A stretch of DNA of 64,000 nucleotides from Diaporthe sp. PMI_573. Taxonomy: Eukaryota > Ascomycota > Sordariomycetes > Diaporthales > Diaporthaceae. Below the pieces are notes generated by a model, which worked only from the letters and a program-made list of their open reading frames with translations, did not search any database and was not told the DNA's origin. Both the position numbers and the translations under genes were made by a program. The stretch covers positions 2,232,001-2,296,000 of the forward strand of contig JAJTUP010000003.1 of assembly GCA_021399435.1 (NCBI GenBank). The letters run 5' to 3'. Below are positions 11,982 through 22,991 of this stretch, in pieces; within the stretch, counting starts at the first letter, position 1; the number at the start of each line of letters is the position of its first letter.

Positions 11982-13518
11982 ATGTCCGGTAAGGGCAAGT
12001 CGCGATGGGCCGACAGTGAGGAGGACGCCGCGCGAGAGGCCAATGCCAGGAAAGAAAAGGAGGAGAAGAAGAGGCTGAAGAGGGAGAAGGCAGAGGCAGC
12101 CCGTAGGGCCGAGGAGGAGAACAGGCGGCAAGCAGCTGCAGCCACGGCCACAGCCGCGGGGGGCGACGACGATGACCAAGACGGACGCCCGGCTAAGAGG
12201 CGGAGACTCACGCCAGAACGGCAGTCGGACCAACAAGCCAAGGGCGAGGGGGGCAGGGGTACAGGCCCACGGCTCCTGCGGTTCCAGGCGGGTGGCGGCT
12301 TCGGCAGGTCGAACAGCGTGGAGAAGTACGACAAGCTCAACGACATCGAGGAAGGCGCGTACGGCTGGGTCGCGAGGGCCAAGGAGATCGCGACGGGCAA
12401 GGTGGTCGCGCTGAAGAGGCTCAAGATCGAGCCCAACGACCGCAATGGGCTGCCCGTCACGGGGCTGCGGGAGATACAGATCCTCAAGGACTGCGAGCAT
12501 AGGAACATTGTCAGGCTGCAGGAGGTGGTTGTCGGCGAGGACACGGCCAAGATAGAAAAGTGCGTCGGATGCGCGCCATGCCCTTTCTCTTTGCTCCCGT
12601 TTCCATTCTGTGACAACCCATAATGCTGACCTTGGCGTGTTTCGATTCCGTGCGTGTAGTGTCTTCCTCGTCCTCGAGTTCCTCGAACACGACCTCAAGT
12701 CCATCCTCGAGGACATGCCGCAGCCCTTCCTCGCGAGCGAGGTCAAGACCCTCCTCCTCCAGCTCACGGGCGGCGTCGCCTACCTGCACGACCACTGGGT
12801 GCTGCACCGCGACCTCAAGACCTCCAACCTCCTCCTCAACAACCGCGGGCGGCTCAAGATCGCCGACTTCGGCATGGCGCGGTACGTGGGCGACCCGCCG
12901 CCCAAGCTGACGCAGCTGGTCGTCACGCTGTGGTACCGCGCGCCCGAGCTGCTGCTCGGCGCGTCGAGCTACGGCGAGGCCGTCGACATGTGGAGCGTGG
13001 GCTGCATCTTCGGCGAGCTGCTGACGCGGGAGCCGCTGCTGCAGGGCAAGAACGAGGTGGACGAGCTGACGCGCATCTTCGAGCTCTGCGGCATCCCCAC
13101 CGACGACACCTGGGCCGGGTTCAGGAGGCTGCCCAACGCCAGGTCGCTGCGCCTCCCGCCAACGGCCAGGGGCAACAACAACACCACGGGCTCCGTCATC
13201 CGCGCCAAGTTCCCCCTGCTCACCGCCGCAGGCGCCTCGCTGCTCAACGGCCTCCTGTCCCTAGACCCGGCCAAGAGGCCCAGCGCGAGGGAGATGCTAC
13301 ACCACGAGTACTTCCGCCAGGACCCGCGGCCCAAGTCTGAGGCCATGTTCCCCACGTTCCCGAGCAAGGCAGGCCAGGAGCGGCGCCGGCGGAGAGATAC
13401 CCCGAACGCGCCTGGTCGAGGAGATGCCGTTGGGCTCGGTGCGCTTGATTTCAGTGGCATCTTCACAGGAAGGGAGAAAGAGGAACGAGGCGGAGGGTTC
13501 TCTTTGAGGATGGTTTGA
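11982..13518 (+). CDS. cyclin-dependent kinase, CDK10/CDK11 (PITSLRE) type
   Basis: A 478-aa Ser/Thr kinase in two exons, 11982-12559 and 12660-13518; the intron joins IEN to VFLVLEFLEHDLK. The first 110 residues are a charged nuclear-type extension (long KEKEEKKRLKREK stretch and GRPAKRRRL). The kinase domain then has a glycine loop (IEEGAYGWVARA), catalytic lysine (VVALKRLK), cyclin-binding helix PVTGLREIQIL, HRDLKTSNLLL, DFGMAR and VVTLWYRAPELLLG. PVTGLRE is a variant of the PITSLRE signature of CDK11; CDK10 has a similar helix, so the two cannot be separated by eye. Family members act with L-type cyclins on transcription and splicing. The C-terminal tail GGGFSLRMV is also typical of fungal homologues. 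All catalytic residues are present. Confidence 0.93.
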
Positions 13519-13981
13519 TTCAATATGGCGTCCTCCGTGGCCCATCCCCAGTATTATGGGCAGTGTCAAATCATCACTGATCGACCTGGAGGGAAGTATG
13601 TTGATGTTTTGTTCATTACGTAGTTAGTTGTGACTACCTAGTCCACCCACATACTCCATCCCAACACACCAAATGCATCATTACTATATGTGATTGCATG
13701 AGTGTGCAGCCGGGCTGATAATGATAAATACATCTCGATGTGTCACCGGACTTTTGTGTCCCCAAAACCTGATGAAAACCCAGATATGCCAAACGCCGCT
13801 CAAAACAACTGGTGGGTTCGATTCCAGCCTAAATGTCCAAAGATATGCACACCCGCCCATGTAATCGCTCGACCGTATCCACACGCCATTACCGCTCAGT
13901 GCTCACAAGACATGACACATTAAGTTCCACGCCATGCTCATATGTTTTAGATGTATGTATGCATGCATGAAGCGCGGAAGA
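13519..13981. other. convergent 3' region, kinase / DUF7137-like gene
   Basis: The 3' untranslated regions of two convergent genes meet here. The sequence is AT-richer than its surroundings. A tRNA B-box-like gggttcgattcc at about 13813 has no matching cloverleaf. No gene seen. Confidence 0.6.
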
Positions 13982-14927
13982 TCACCACAGGCCGGTCACG
14001 AACCAGGTAAAGCTCGCGACGGTGATTGCCGCCACGGTGAACAGGAAGCCGAGGGCCTGTCGCTCGCTGCTGGACATGGCACCACTGCAGGTAGCACAAA
14101 CCCAGCCGCTAGCGAGCGGGGTGTAAGGCTGGCCGGTGTACAGGCCAAAGGTCATGGCGGCAGCGGGCGTCAGCTCTCCCGGGCCGGCGGTTGCACTGAT
14201 GCTCGAGTCGGCGTCGTAGACGTACATGATGTACTGCTCGACGAGGAGGGGCTTCTGGGCCGAGTCGCTCTGGAAAGCACCCGTGTCCCAGGTCAGGGCA
14301 ACCGAGGTCTCATAGGTCATGTTGGACGTCAGGGTCCAAGTCTCGGAGGCGGTGGTACACGATATGACGACGTCGACTGCGGTAGGGGTGACCTGCACGT
14401 TCGTGTAGTTCCAGCCCAAGGTGACGAACTCGCCAATCCGGTAGAGGGCACTCGTCAGGGTGGTCTGGGGTGTCAATATGACGGCGCTGCCGGCCGGGTC
14501 GTCGGCATTTACGCTCGCCGTCGTCTTTGAGCTCTTGCTGCTGCCCGTTGAGCTCGCGTCCCTGTCCGTGCCCGATGCGGTGCCCGATGCGGACCCGCTT
14601 GCATCGCCAGTCGCGGAGGCAGACTCAGCACCACCCGATGAGGTGATGCCTGCCGTGTTCAGATTTCCGGCGTTCGCAGGGTCGTCAGATGCCGATGGAG
14701 TGGCGGTAGGTGCTGGCGAGGATGCTGTGCGAGTTGTATTGGGTCAGTCGTTGATCTTCACCCGAGACGTGGCTCGATGCCGTGCAATGAGAGTGAGACA
14801 TACCGGAAGACTCAGAGTCCTGCCTCACAACCAGAGCATCGAGCGCTGGTAGCCATTCTGGCCAGGCATATGCAGACACTATGGGTGCGAGGGAGAGGAG
14901 AGCGGTTGAAAAGTGTGCGGCCTTCAT
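13982..14927 (-). CDS. secreted Ser/Thr-rich surface protein, DUF7137-like
   Basis: A 288-aa predicted cell-surface protein in two exons, 14804-14927 and 13982-14724. It starts with a signal peptide (MKAAHFSTALLSLAPIVSAYA). A long low-complexity linker of Ser, Ala, Thr, Gly and Asp at about residues 42-100 is likely O-glycosylated. The folded domain begins ILTPQTTLTSALYRIGEFVTLGWNY and has a beta-sandwich look. A hydrophobic C-terminus (FLFTVAAITVASFTWFVTGLW) ends the chain, which fits a GPI-anchor signal or a single membrane span. A cysteine pair (CATC) lies just before it. Fungal proteins of this shape are annotated DUF7137 and have no known function. The linker is encoded by imperfect repeats around gatgcggtgcc at 14565-14600. 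Confidence 0.8.
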
Positions 14928-15737
14928 TGTGGCGGTGGTTGTTACTGTCGTTGTTGTTGTTGATCGGCCGCTAGAATGGTCGAATTGGATTGATAGATGC
15001 CCTCAAACCAGGGGGGCCGTGATGTGAGTTCGGATCCGAAATCTCAATTCCTCCCACCTCAAGGAGCCGAAACCGAGATACCCGTGAAAACTAGGTCAGT
15101 CCCGCGAATTCGACGGCAGGGTGGACAACGATGATGTGGTGGCGTCTGATCGTGAACCACGCTGGAATGGCAAGAGACGTGTTGGGGCGTGCTGGTGCAA
15201 TGATAGGTGAGCACGACACACAAGCTTGGCAGGTCTGATGAGTCGAGGATCAGGGGCCAGTGAGGGCTCGGACGGGTTCGTTGCTTGGGTTGTGGGCGGA
15301 GCGAGCGTCTCGGAGGGATTGAAGCGAGTGTTGGGCAGCGACGGCGCAAAGAGCAACTGTGGTGAACAACAAAGCGAAGGTGTTTATTGCACAAGTACAC
15401 AGCTCTGAATGGAAAGGGGAGGTTGGATTAGAGGTGCGGACAGGGCAGGAAAAAGGCGATGGGGACGGCCAGAAGGCATCGGGGATCGGTTGCAGGGGCG
15501 ACGAGAAGAGAATGCCGAATCACAGCAGACTACTGTGCAGTACACTATGCACCCAGGTAGACTAGCAGGACCGTTCCCACCTGCCCCCCTCCCCCTGGAG
15601 GAGAAGGCCCTGCAGAAGAAGAGGCCCAGTCCGGACTCCGGGATCTCAACGAGCGGCTAGTCCCTTTCCTTGGCCCTGGATCCGGATCGAATTCTTGTGT
15701 TCGCCCTCCTGACCGTCCTGCCATTCACTCAGCTCTC

Positions 15738-15778
15738 GTGTCTCTGGCTCTGTCTCTGGCTCTGTCTCTGTCTCTCAG
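15738..15778. repeat. CT-rich simple repeat (tctctggctctg)n
   Basis: Imperfect copies of tctctggctctg followed by tctctgtctctcag form a pyrimidine-rich tandem repeat. It has no visible function. Confidence 0.75.
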
Positions 15779-16734
15779 TGCACTGGTCTCTGCCGGCAGA
15801 TCTTGACACGGGCTGCTTGGCTGTGCTGTCGCTGTTCAATGCCCTCGCATGATGGCCCGCCTTGGAAGAAGGTGGTGGTGGTGGCAATACCGATGGATCC
15901 AGCCCGGCCAGTGGGGAGACGGCCTGGCCACTCAGGATCCCGGCCCAGTTCGTATTACCCACAATGGGGCTCACCTGCCACCCAGCACCATGTTCCCGTT
16001 TTCTCGTGTTGGGGCGCACCGTGAACCCCTGCTAAAAATAATCAACATGAGGTCAACCACCCGAGTCGTTGCTCGTCTCCGTCTACCGCTCGCCCCCTTA
16101 GCACCACTAAATTGAGCCCGAGAGGGAGTCTGGGGGAATCGTCTCGCTCATCACGAGCTTATCTCTGCGCGCCATTCACCATTCCTCGCGTCCCTCAGCC
16201 TTCTTGTAAGCTCTCCAATAACTTGGCAACATGTGCAAGACTAGCGTGTCTTCTGTGTGCCCATCCAGCCCGGCCTGATCGACAGGCTCCACAAACCTTA
16301 CTGTGGCCCTAACAATATGGAGGTGACAACTCAAATATAGCACGACGATCCATTCCACCGACAACCTGAATATCACGCCGTCTCGCTCACCCTGTCACCA
16401 CCGCCTATTATCCACAGGCCAAACCTGGACGTATGTGTGCGGGTGAGGACCGCGGCCCCACTTGTATATATATCCCTTCCCCTTTCCGTGTGTCGCCGTA
16501 CAACAAGCTTAAGAAAGAGCTTCCCGATGCCCGTACAACCAACCACATCCCACAAGAGACACCGGCTTACCAGTCGAGTCCAAATGTACTACCAGTACAC
16601 AGAAGCCGTATTCCGGCCTCGCCGTTCAACCAGCTGGGTCCGAAAGCATTCCCTCACTTTCATATCCCGAGTCCCGGTTGTGCATCACGTCGCGATCACG
16701 CAGCAACACCAGAATTTTCCACAATACAGCCGTA

Positions 16735-16763
16735 GTTGAGCTACCTCTTGAGCTACCTCTTGA
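16735..16763. repeat. direct repeat of ttgagctacctc
   Basis: The 12-mer ttgagctacctc occurs twice back to back, followed by a partial third copy (ttgag). Confidence 0.7.
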
Positions 16764-17094
16764 GCAAAGACAGTCATTGCCCGGCGGCTGGGCGATTACA
16801 ATTCTTTCATACTATCTCGCCGCACGGCGTCCCAAACAAGGAGAGAAACAATGAAAACCATGCTGCATCTCTCGCCGAGGGCCATCCGAGACTCCACACG
16901 CCTTTTGATCAAGTTTCTAGGAGTTACCGATGCAGCCCTAACAACCCACCCCGGGGTCCAAATGAATGCCGAAACCAGAGGTCCATAATCCTGTGCTCTA
17001 CCATGCTCTGCTCCCTCCTTGCAAAACTCACATCCATGTGATGATCAAGGGCCAAAACGGTATAATACCGCTCTCAGGAATTTGGGTGTTGGCC

Positions 17095-18968
17095 CTAAGC
17101 AGCCAACATCGTCTTCTTGGCGGCGCCAGAGTCAGGTGACGGCAAGGCATCCCCGTCGTCGTCAATGTTCAAGAGGTTGAAGCGGTTGGTCATTGCACCG
17201 CCGTTGGTCCTGCTGTTGAGGGGCATCTGGTGACGAGGCTTGGGCTGTGCCGGGGTCGCAAAAGGCTGTTTGCATTCGTCAACCTCCCAATCGATCTTGC
17301 TGCCCTTGTATTTTCTGGAGATATTGTCAGCCAGTGTCCAGTCTGTCTCGGAGTGTCATACTTGCCCTCGACTCATCATGCAACTTCTGGCGAACATTGC
17401 ATTGTGCACCGAATTTGTCTTGATGTGGCAGCTCCCACCGACGAACTCAACCTTGATCACAACAAGGTTGTGGATGTGCTCAAGATCGTCCCTTATACCC
17501 TGCCTGGTATGTGTTAGTAACTGCTAAGAGACCGGAAGGGGTGTATCATGGACAATTTGAGAACACAGCAGACTGGAGACTATCGTCATGATGGAAATAG
17601 GAGGAGACTTATACTGACTCCGTAAAGCGTGGATCGCAGCGCCGAATTACAAGATTCCTGGTGGCACCGATGCCGACCTTGCTGGCGACATGGCCGGGTA
17701 GGATGAATTGACGGTCATTCCACCGGATGTCAACCTGAAAGCCGTCAGTACTGCGGCTCATGAGCTCCAGAACTGGTCGATTTGTCACTCACTCGCTTCT
17801 GGTTGATATACAAGTCGTGACGCTTGACGTGATCAAAGAAAGCCCTGGCATCAGCTGCGAGAAGGAATGACACGGCCGCGGTACGGTCATTAGACCGCAA
17901 GTAGATGTCCAGCAACTGACCACCACGCACCGCTTCGGTGATATCGGCATGGGTGGTGTTGTCAGGTAGCTTGCTCAGGAGGATGGATCTTGCACATTGC
18001 CGCTCGTAGTGCGGCCGCGTCTGAGCATGACCGTTGGGGGCATGCGTCTGGAAACTGCCAACGGGTCCGCCACCGGAAAACGAGTAATCGTCGTCGCCTG
18101 CATCGTCATCTAGCGGAGAGTGGACATGAGCCGGCGCCTTGTGCTGCTTCTTGTATTCGTAGGTTCCGTTGCCGTTGGGCACCCTACGAGGGGCTAGGAC
18201 TCGCGAACAGGGGGATTGGGGCGCGTAGGACGTGGCAGTCATGTTGTTTGATTTGGCGGCAGTTGGGGAGGAAGCTGCCGCCTGCTGCTCGAGCGTGGCA
18301 TCGTCTTTGGTGAGCAGCTAGGAATTTTGTGGTCAGCATACAAAGCGTACCTTGCGTCTTGGGCCTGCCCGATAGGATAATGAGGGGGCTTTTGGCATGT
18401 TTGTTTTATGTCACATACATCAATGGTTGCCCCGTCGACACCGCCTCGCTCCAGGTTTTGTCTCAAGTTTGCTGCAAGGGGCGTCAGAGTTGAATGTGAC
18501 AGCCGTTGTGCTTTTAAGTTGTGTGGGCGTACCATATTTGGCGGCGATTTGCTTCAGACCGTCGTACTCTGTCCTGGAAATGCAAATATCCGAGCTCAGG
18601 ATAGCATCTTCGCGGTTCTCGAAGGTGGATCAGACCACATGACCGGAGCTGGCTCACTTGGTATGCATGGGCAGGTGTTATAACTCACAAAGTCGGCACT
18701 GGGTTTGTACGAGTTCGTCAGCCTGGGAAGCAAGTCAAGTGCAAAAGCAGCGGCCGAGACCAAGAATGCTGAAATAGCTCCAGCACGACCTCAGATGCAA
18801 GCAAGAGTGCGGCTGAGGCTCAAGTCTGCGCCAGTGCACACGACAAATCCGAGGCGAGCAGAAAGAGGGTGAAAGCTAGAAGCTGGATCTGGTGGCTTAC
18901 CGTCGGACGAGCGTGTCAAAGTATGCACGGTCCATGGTGACCAATTGGGAATCGAGTGAGGCCGACAT
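17095..18968 (-). CDS. RNA-binding protein with two RRM-type domains
   Basis: Multi-exon gene read from 18968 downwards. Recognisable pieces in order are MSASLDSQLVTMDRAYFDTL, LTNSYKPSADF, YDGLKQIAAKYANLRQNL with ERGGVDGATID, LLTKDDATLEQQ, and a first RRM with RSILLSKLPDNTTHADITEA. A second RRM follows (RNLVIRRCDPRFTE to IHNLVVIKVEFVGGSCHIKT), then KYKGSKIDWEVDECKQPF and the end DSGAAKKTMLAA. The Y-x-N-L-x-x-N-L-x-x-G-G motif before the RRMs occurs in fungal proteins often annotated as negative regulator of differentiation (Nrd1-like); I am not sure of orthology. The donor after SRG is gcaagt, so that intron is of the GC-AG class. The acceptor of the third exon (near 18574) is uncertain. RNA binding is well supported; targets are unknown. 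Confidence 0.78.
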
Positions 18969-20282
18969 GGCGCGCCACGAGAGGAAGAAGCTGGGGGACA
19001 GGACAAAAGTTGAAGATTGGACAAACGGGGCTCGAGGGGAGAGTCGTCCCCCAATGCAGGACGAAATTCCATTCGAAAGATCCAGCGCATGTTGGTTGGT
19101 GACACCAGACAGGCAGGACCAACTAATAAGTGCACCTACCCCGGCAAGTTTGCCTGAGCAAGCCTCTTGTTGGACAGGTTGACAGGGTAGGTGCAGCTTG
19201 ACGAGCGGCTCTACTCCCGCGCCTTCTAGCGCGAGGACTGGTACAGGGGGGTATCAACCCACTTTCAACGTCAGGGGTCCACAGGCGGTTGGCAGTGGAT
19301 GACCGCGGGGAAGCTTGGTACACAGTAGTCATCTACATGCTGGATTATCTTGGTCCTGTTCCGATATAAATACTTCAGGCGTTAGGCAGACGGGTACCCA
19401 AGTACTTAAGGTACCTAGGTACGCAAAGACGGTCTCGATCGTCACCTGCCCTACAGTATCCCGCCAACGCCAGGTCATGTCTGGAGTGCACAGTCGAAGT
19501 CTGCTTGACTGTCCAGAAATGCAGGCAAGAATCCAGGGGCAGGCGTACACAGTACAAAACCTGCCGAGTGTCCAGGCATCTATCGTAATCAGATCGACCC
19601 TTCCAGTCCAGGTGGGTAATCGGCCAGGATTCAAGGGTCCCAGGTGCTCAGGGTCTCAGGGTTCGTCTGAAAGTCGTGGAAACTCCGCTCCGTTGCAACT
19701 AGGTAACCCGAGAAAAAACTCAATTGGAGCTTGACCTGCGGTGACAAAGCTCATCGCCGGGCTCATGGTTTGATCTACTGCAGGTCAACCGGCTGCCTAC
19801 TAACCGTGAGATCGCCTCGGGGAACATCAAACGTGTCGCATCCGCTAAGACTGGTTTTGTGTACACTCAACGGCAGATCGCAAACACGAATCTTGTGGCT
19901 GAACGACTACCTAGGAAACCAACATCGCTTGACCGTCTTAAGCTTCAACTTGACGACAAACCATCGTTGTGAAGCCGCTTTCAACAACTTATTCTACCGC
20001 GATGTTATAGCTAACAAGCAGACCGGCTGTTGACCCGTACCAAACTTCGAGCCAAGCCTGCAATGTCTCGTACTCCAGCGCTATGAGATGTCTCCAGTCA
20101 GAAAAATGACACATACCCTTTCCTTGACCTCGTCACCAATGCAATATGATGCCCCTGGTTGGTCAGTGAAGCGGACGATCGTTAACGGGTCGCTCGGAAA
20201 CATGCTTGTCCAGTTCGAAGTCATCACCAAAATTCAATCCATACTCCGCCGGCCGGACCATCCTGCAACCTCCGAAATCCCG
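18969..20282. other. intergenic: RRM gene promoter and DCP2 3' region
   Basis: This 1.3-kb stretch lies upstream of the RRM gene and downstream of DCP2. A TATA-like element, tatttatatc on the minus strand at 19364-19373, could serve the RRM gene with a long leader. A cluster of aagtacttaaggtacctagg type motifs is at 19401-19423. A 139-codon open frame (19315-19734, +) has no domain and is not called. Confidence 0.5.
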
Positions 20283-22991
20283 CTACTTCGCAGAACTACT
20301 AACAGTCTTTAGATAATTAAGCAGGAACTTCTCATTCTCGGGCGAGATTGGCGCTTGCTGGCTGCCACGACGCGACAACGACGCAGAGCCGGTGGTCCCA
20401 TCCAAGCCCTGGGAGCTCCCAGGCGGGACAAGATTCGAGCCCGTGTTGGGTAGCTGCGCCGCGACCCTTCCCATGTTGAACAAGGCGGGATCCTTGCTGC
20501 TTTGCGCTGGGACCGGAGGATACGCACTCGATGGAGGCGCATGCGTGCCTGTTGTTGTTGTTGGTGACGGTTTGCTAAACAAAGACATGAGCTTCTGCAG
20601 CTGCTGAGGATCCGCCGCCTGGTGCTGCTGAACGATGTTTGGGAGGGAGGCCATGCCACCTTGTGCTGTGGGCTGCCCAAGCTGAGATATGCCGCTGTAA
20701 GGCAGGCTAGCCATGGAGTGACTTTGAGGGACACGGCCAACATTCTCGATGGTCTGAGTCACAGGGCATAGTTGTGATTGTGGTAAGGTGTTCCTCTGGT
20801 CACCTTCCCTGGGACGAGCCGCAGCATATTGGGCCCCCACATAAGGCGCACCATAAGGGAGTCCCAGGTTTGGCTGGGTCGACCCACTGTTTATCTGTGC
20901 GGCTGGTGAGCCAGCGCCGAAAAGAGCAGGATGCTGCTGCTGGGGCTTTGGAGAGCTGTTCTCCTTCAAGTTCAATTGAGCCCCTTGGTGTGTAGGAGAC
21001 GCAGTTGCCGCCTGTTTGAATATGCCCAATAGCGCATTTCTCTGGCTTTCTGGCACATTTGACGGCCTCAGAGCTGCTTGGGCGGCGGCAATCTGGGGGC
21101 TTCCATTTGTTGGGATCTGCATAGGCTGGACCCCATGCTGTCTGGGAGAATACGTTGACGCCAAGGCGGCCAAGTTCTGCGCTGTCAGCTGCTGCTTCGG
21201 TCTCTGGGCCCCTTCCATGCGTTTGTGGGAAGATGGACTCTGCTGGACAGGCTGCTGGACAGGCTGCTGGACAGGCTGCTGGACAGTCTGCTGGACAGGC
21301 TGCTGGACAGTCTGCTGGACAGGCTGCTGTGTCAGCGCGGTGTCCTTCTTGAATGCGTCAAGTAGAGCTTGACGGGTATTATCCAGAGGTGCTGGCGGCT
21401 GACGAGAGTTGGTCGCGCTGTGCTGCGGTACAGCCATACCTGCAGTGAACTGCGGCCACATGCTCGCTTGCTGATGAATCTGGCCGGTCCTGTTGTCAGA
21501 GGACGGATTGGAACCCAAAACATTGGCCAAAAGGTGGTTCGCTTGACGAGGTAGAGGCTGAGTGTGTATCAAGCCTGGCTGATCAACGCTGTTCGGGGGA
21601 GGTTGTAGCTGTGGCTGCTGGTATGTCGCCTGCACTTGCTGTGGTTCAGACCTTGCAGATGCGCCCGCAGCCCCTAGAACAGAAAGGAGCTGATTGTTCA
21701 TGTCTGGATGAAGTGGAAATGCAGGAGGCGCTGTTTGGTACGCTGGAAGTCGATGAGAGGAATGGTTATGGTGTAGGTTTTGAGGAATCGGAGCCACGTT
21801 CTGCATGTGATCCATGGGTGTGTGAGGAATATGGGCATCAGGTTGAGCTCTGCCAGCCTGATTGTCGCCCGGCGCGCCCCTCTGCTGCTGTAGCATTGCC
21901 AGAAGAGCCTGGCCCCGATCCTGGTTTACATCTGGAGGGCCTGGCTGAGGAGCCTGCATCTGTGGCTGGATCCTTAAGAGTCTTTGGAGCTCTCGGGTGG
22001 CAGCCTCGTGGACGTGGTCTTTGGCATCTGAGGGCGGAGGCAGATCGGTCCTGGTCTCCGTGGCGGTGCCCTCCTCCTCCGTCATAACTTCGTCGAGCTC
22101 GGCCTGCAGAGCAGGGCCAGTCCGGCGGCTATTCCTCATCTTATCCTGCTTCTTAATCTCCTGCTTGATCCATCTGTTCAAAGGCTCCATGAAAGGCGCT
22201 ACCATGTAGAATTTGGAAGCATTTGGGCCTGTGGCGTTATCTTGTGCCTGCTTCTTCTTGACGCGCCCAGGAAGATCAATCAGCTTGTACCATTGGATCT
22301 TGGAGATTTCTTTTCTTGTCCTGGGTTCAAAGTAGGTATCCATGGGCACGTTCGGGATCACGTAGAGGCGCAGGTGCTGATCCCTGATCGTCTGTTCAAA
22401 GTACTTGACTTTCCGGTTGTTCGGTATCAACCCCGCCTCCTCCACATTGAACCCAGTTTCCTCATAGACCTCACGTACCGCGCAGTGGAGATCGTCCTCC
22501 TCCTGGTTGATCTTGCCCCGGGGGAAGCTCCAGTTGGCGCTGGACTTCCAACCCTTGACGAGCACGGCTGAGTCCATGGCTTCGTTCAGCATGATCAAAC
22601 CTCGTACTGGTATACGTTTTTTGTAGGCAACCCAATTATCGTATGCCTTCTCAAGTATGTCGAGTGAGGCGATGGAGGTGACGGGACAATGCTGAAGGAT
22701 GCGCAAGCTGAAATCGCGTATTCTAAGGTTGGGTAAGGTGGTGGGGTTCAAGGGCCGGATGAAGTCCTCGTAGAACCATTGTGCTTCTTCGAGATGCATG
22801 CCGATTCTGCTGAATTCCTGCAACTCCTCGTTTGGGAGATTATTCAGGAAGCGAGCACAAAGCTCGTCCAGCCCTGACCACAAGCCATGTCAGTCAGCAG
22901 GCTGCCCGCCCCAGATGGCTTGCTGTGCTGGCGGCGTGTCGTCACAGTGAGAGGGCTTACAGTCTTCTAACGTCGTCCGTGATGGGTCCAT
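20283..22991 (-). CDS. DCP2: mRNA decapping enzyme catalytic subunit
   Basis: Removes the m7G cap from mRNA, committing it to 5'-3' decay; acts with Dcp1 in P-bodies. 873 aa in two exons: 22961-22991 encodes MDPSRTTLED, and 20283-22873 continues WLDELCARFLNNLPNEEL, the Dcp2 box A helical domain. The Nudix domain follows with RGLIMLNEAMDSAVLVKGWK and a full Nudix box, GKINQEEDDLHCAVREVYEE then TGF, holding the metal-binding glutamates. Box B (ISKIQWYKLIDLPG) is present. The last 550 residues are a Gln/Pro-rich disordered tail, typical of fungal Dcp2, with short helical motifs for partners such as Edc3 or Pat1. This tail includes a tandem PVQQ repeat. An in-frame TTG at 22883 would bypass the first exon, but the spliced form restores the conserved N-terminus. 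Confidence 0.96.
21239..21322. repeat. 12-bp coding minisatellite in DCP2 tail
   Basis: Seven consecutive copies of gctgctggacag (first base g or t) encode alternating PVQQ and TVQQ tetrapeptides on the minus strand. The copies are nearly identical, so the array is prone to length change, and every unit change keeps the reading frame. Confidence 0.9.

Larger units (their letters stand above)
14928..17094. other. 2.2 kb without a recognisable gene
   Basis: The left end is the promoter of the DUF7137-like gene; the right end is the 3' region of the RRM gene. In between are CT-rich tandem repeats at about 15738-15778, a TATA-like tatatatat at about 16464 followed by a 70-codon open frame at 16527-16739, and a direct repeat at 16735-16763. 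None of the open frames shows a known domain. Confidence 0.5.

Noticed and set aside
11808..12767. 319-codon open frame opposite the CDK-type kinase
   Set aside because: Leu/Arg-rich shadow of the kinase gene and its intron, with no recognisable domain.
13800..13835. tRNA B-box-like gggttcgattcc
   Set aside because: No T-arm pairing, no A box at the right distance and no acceptor stem.
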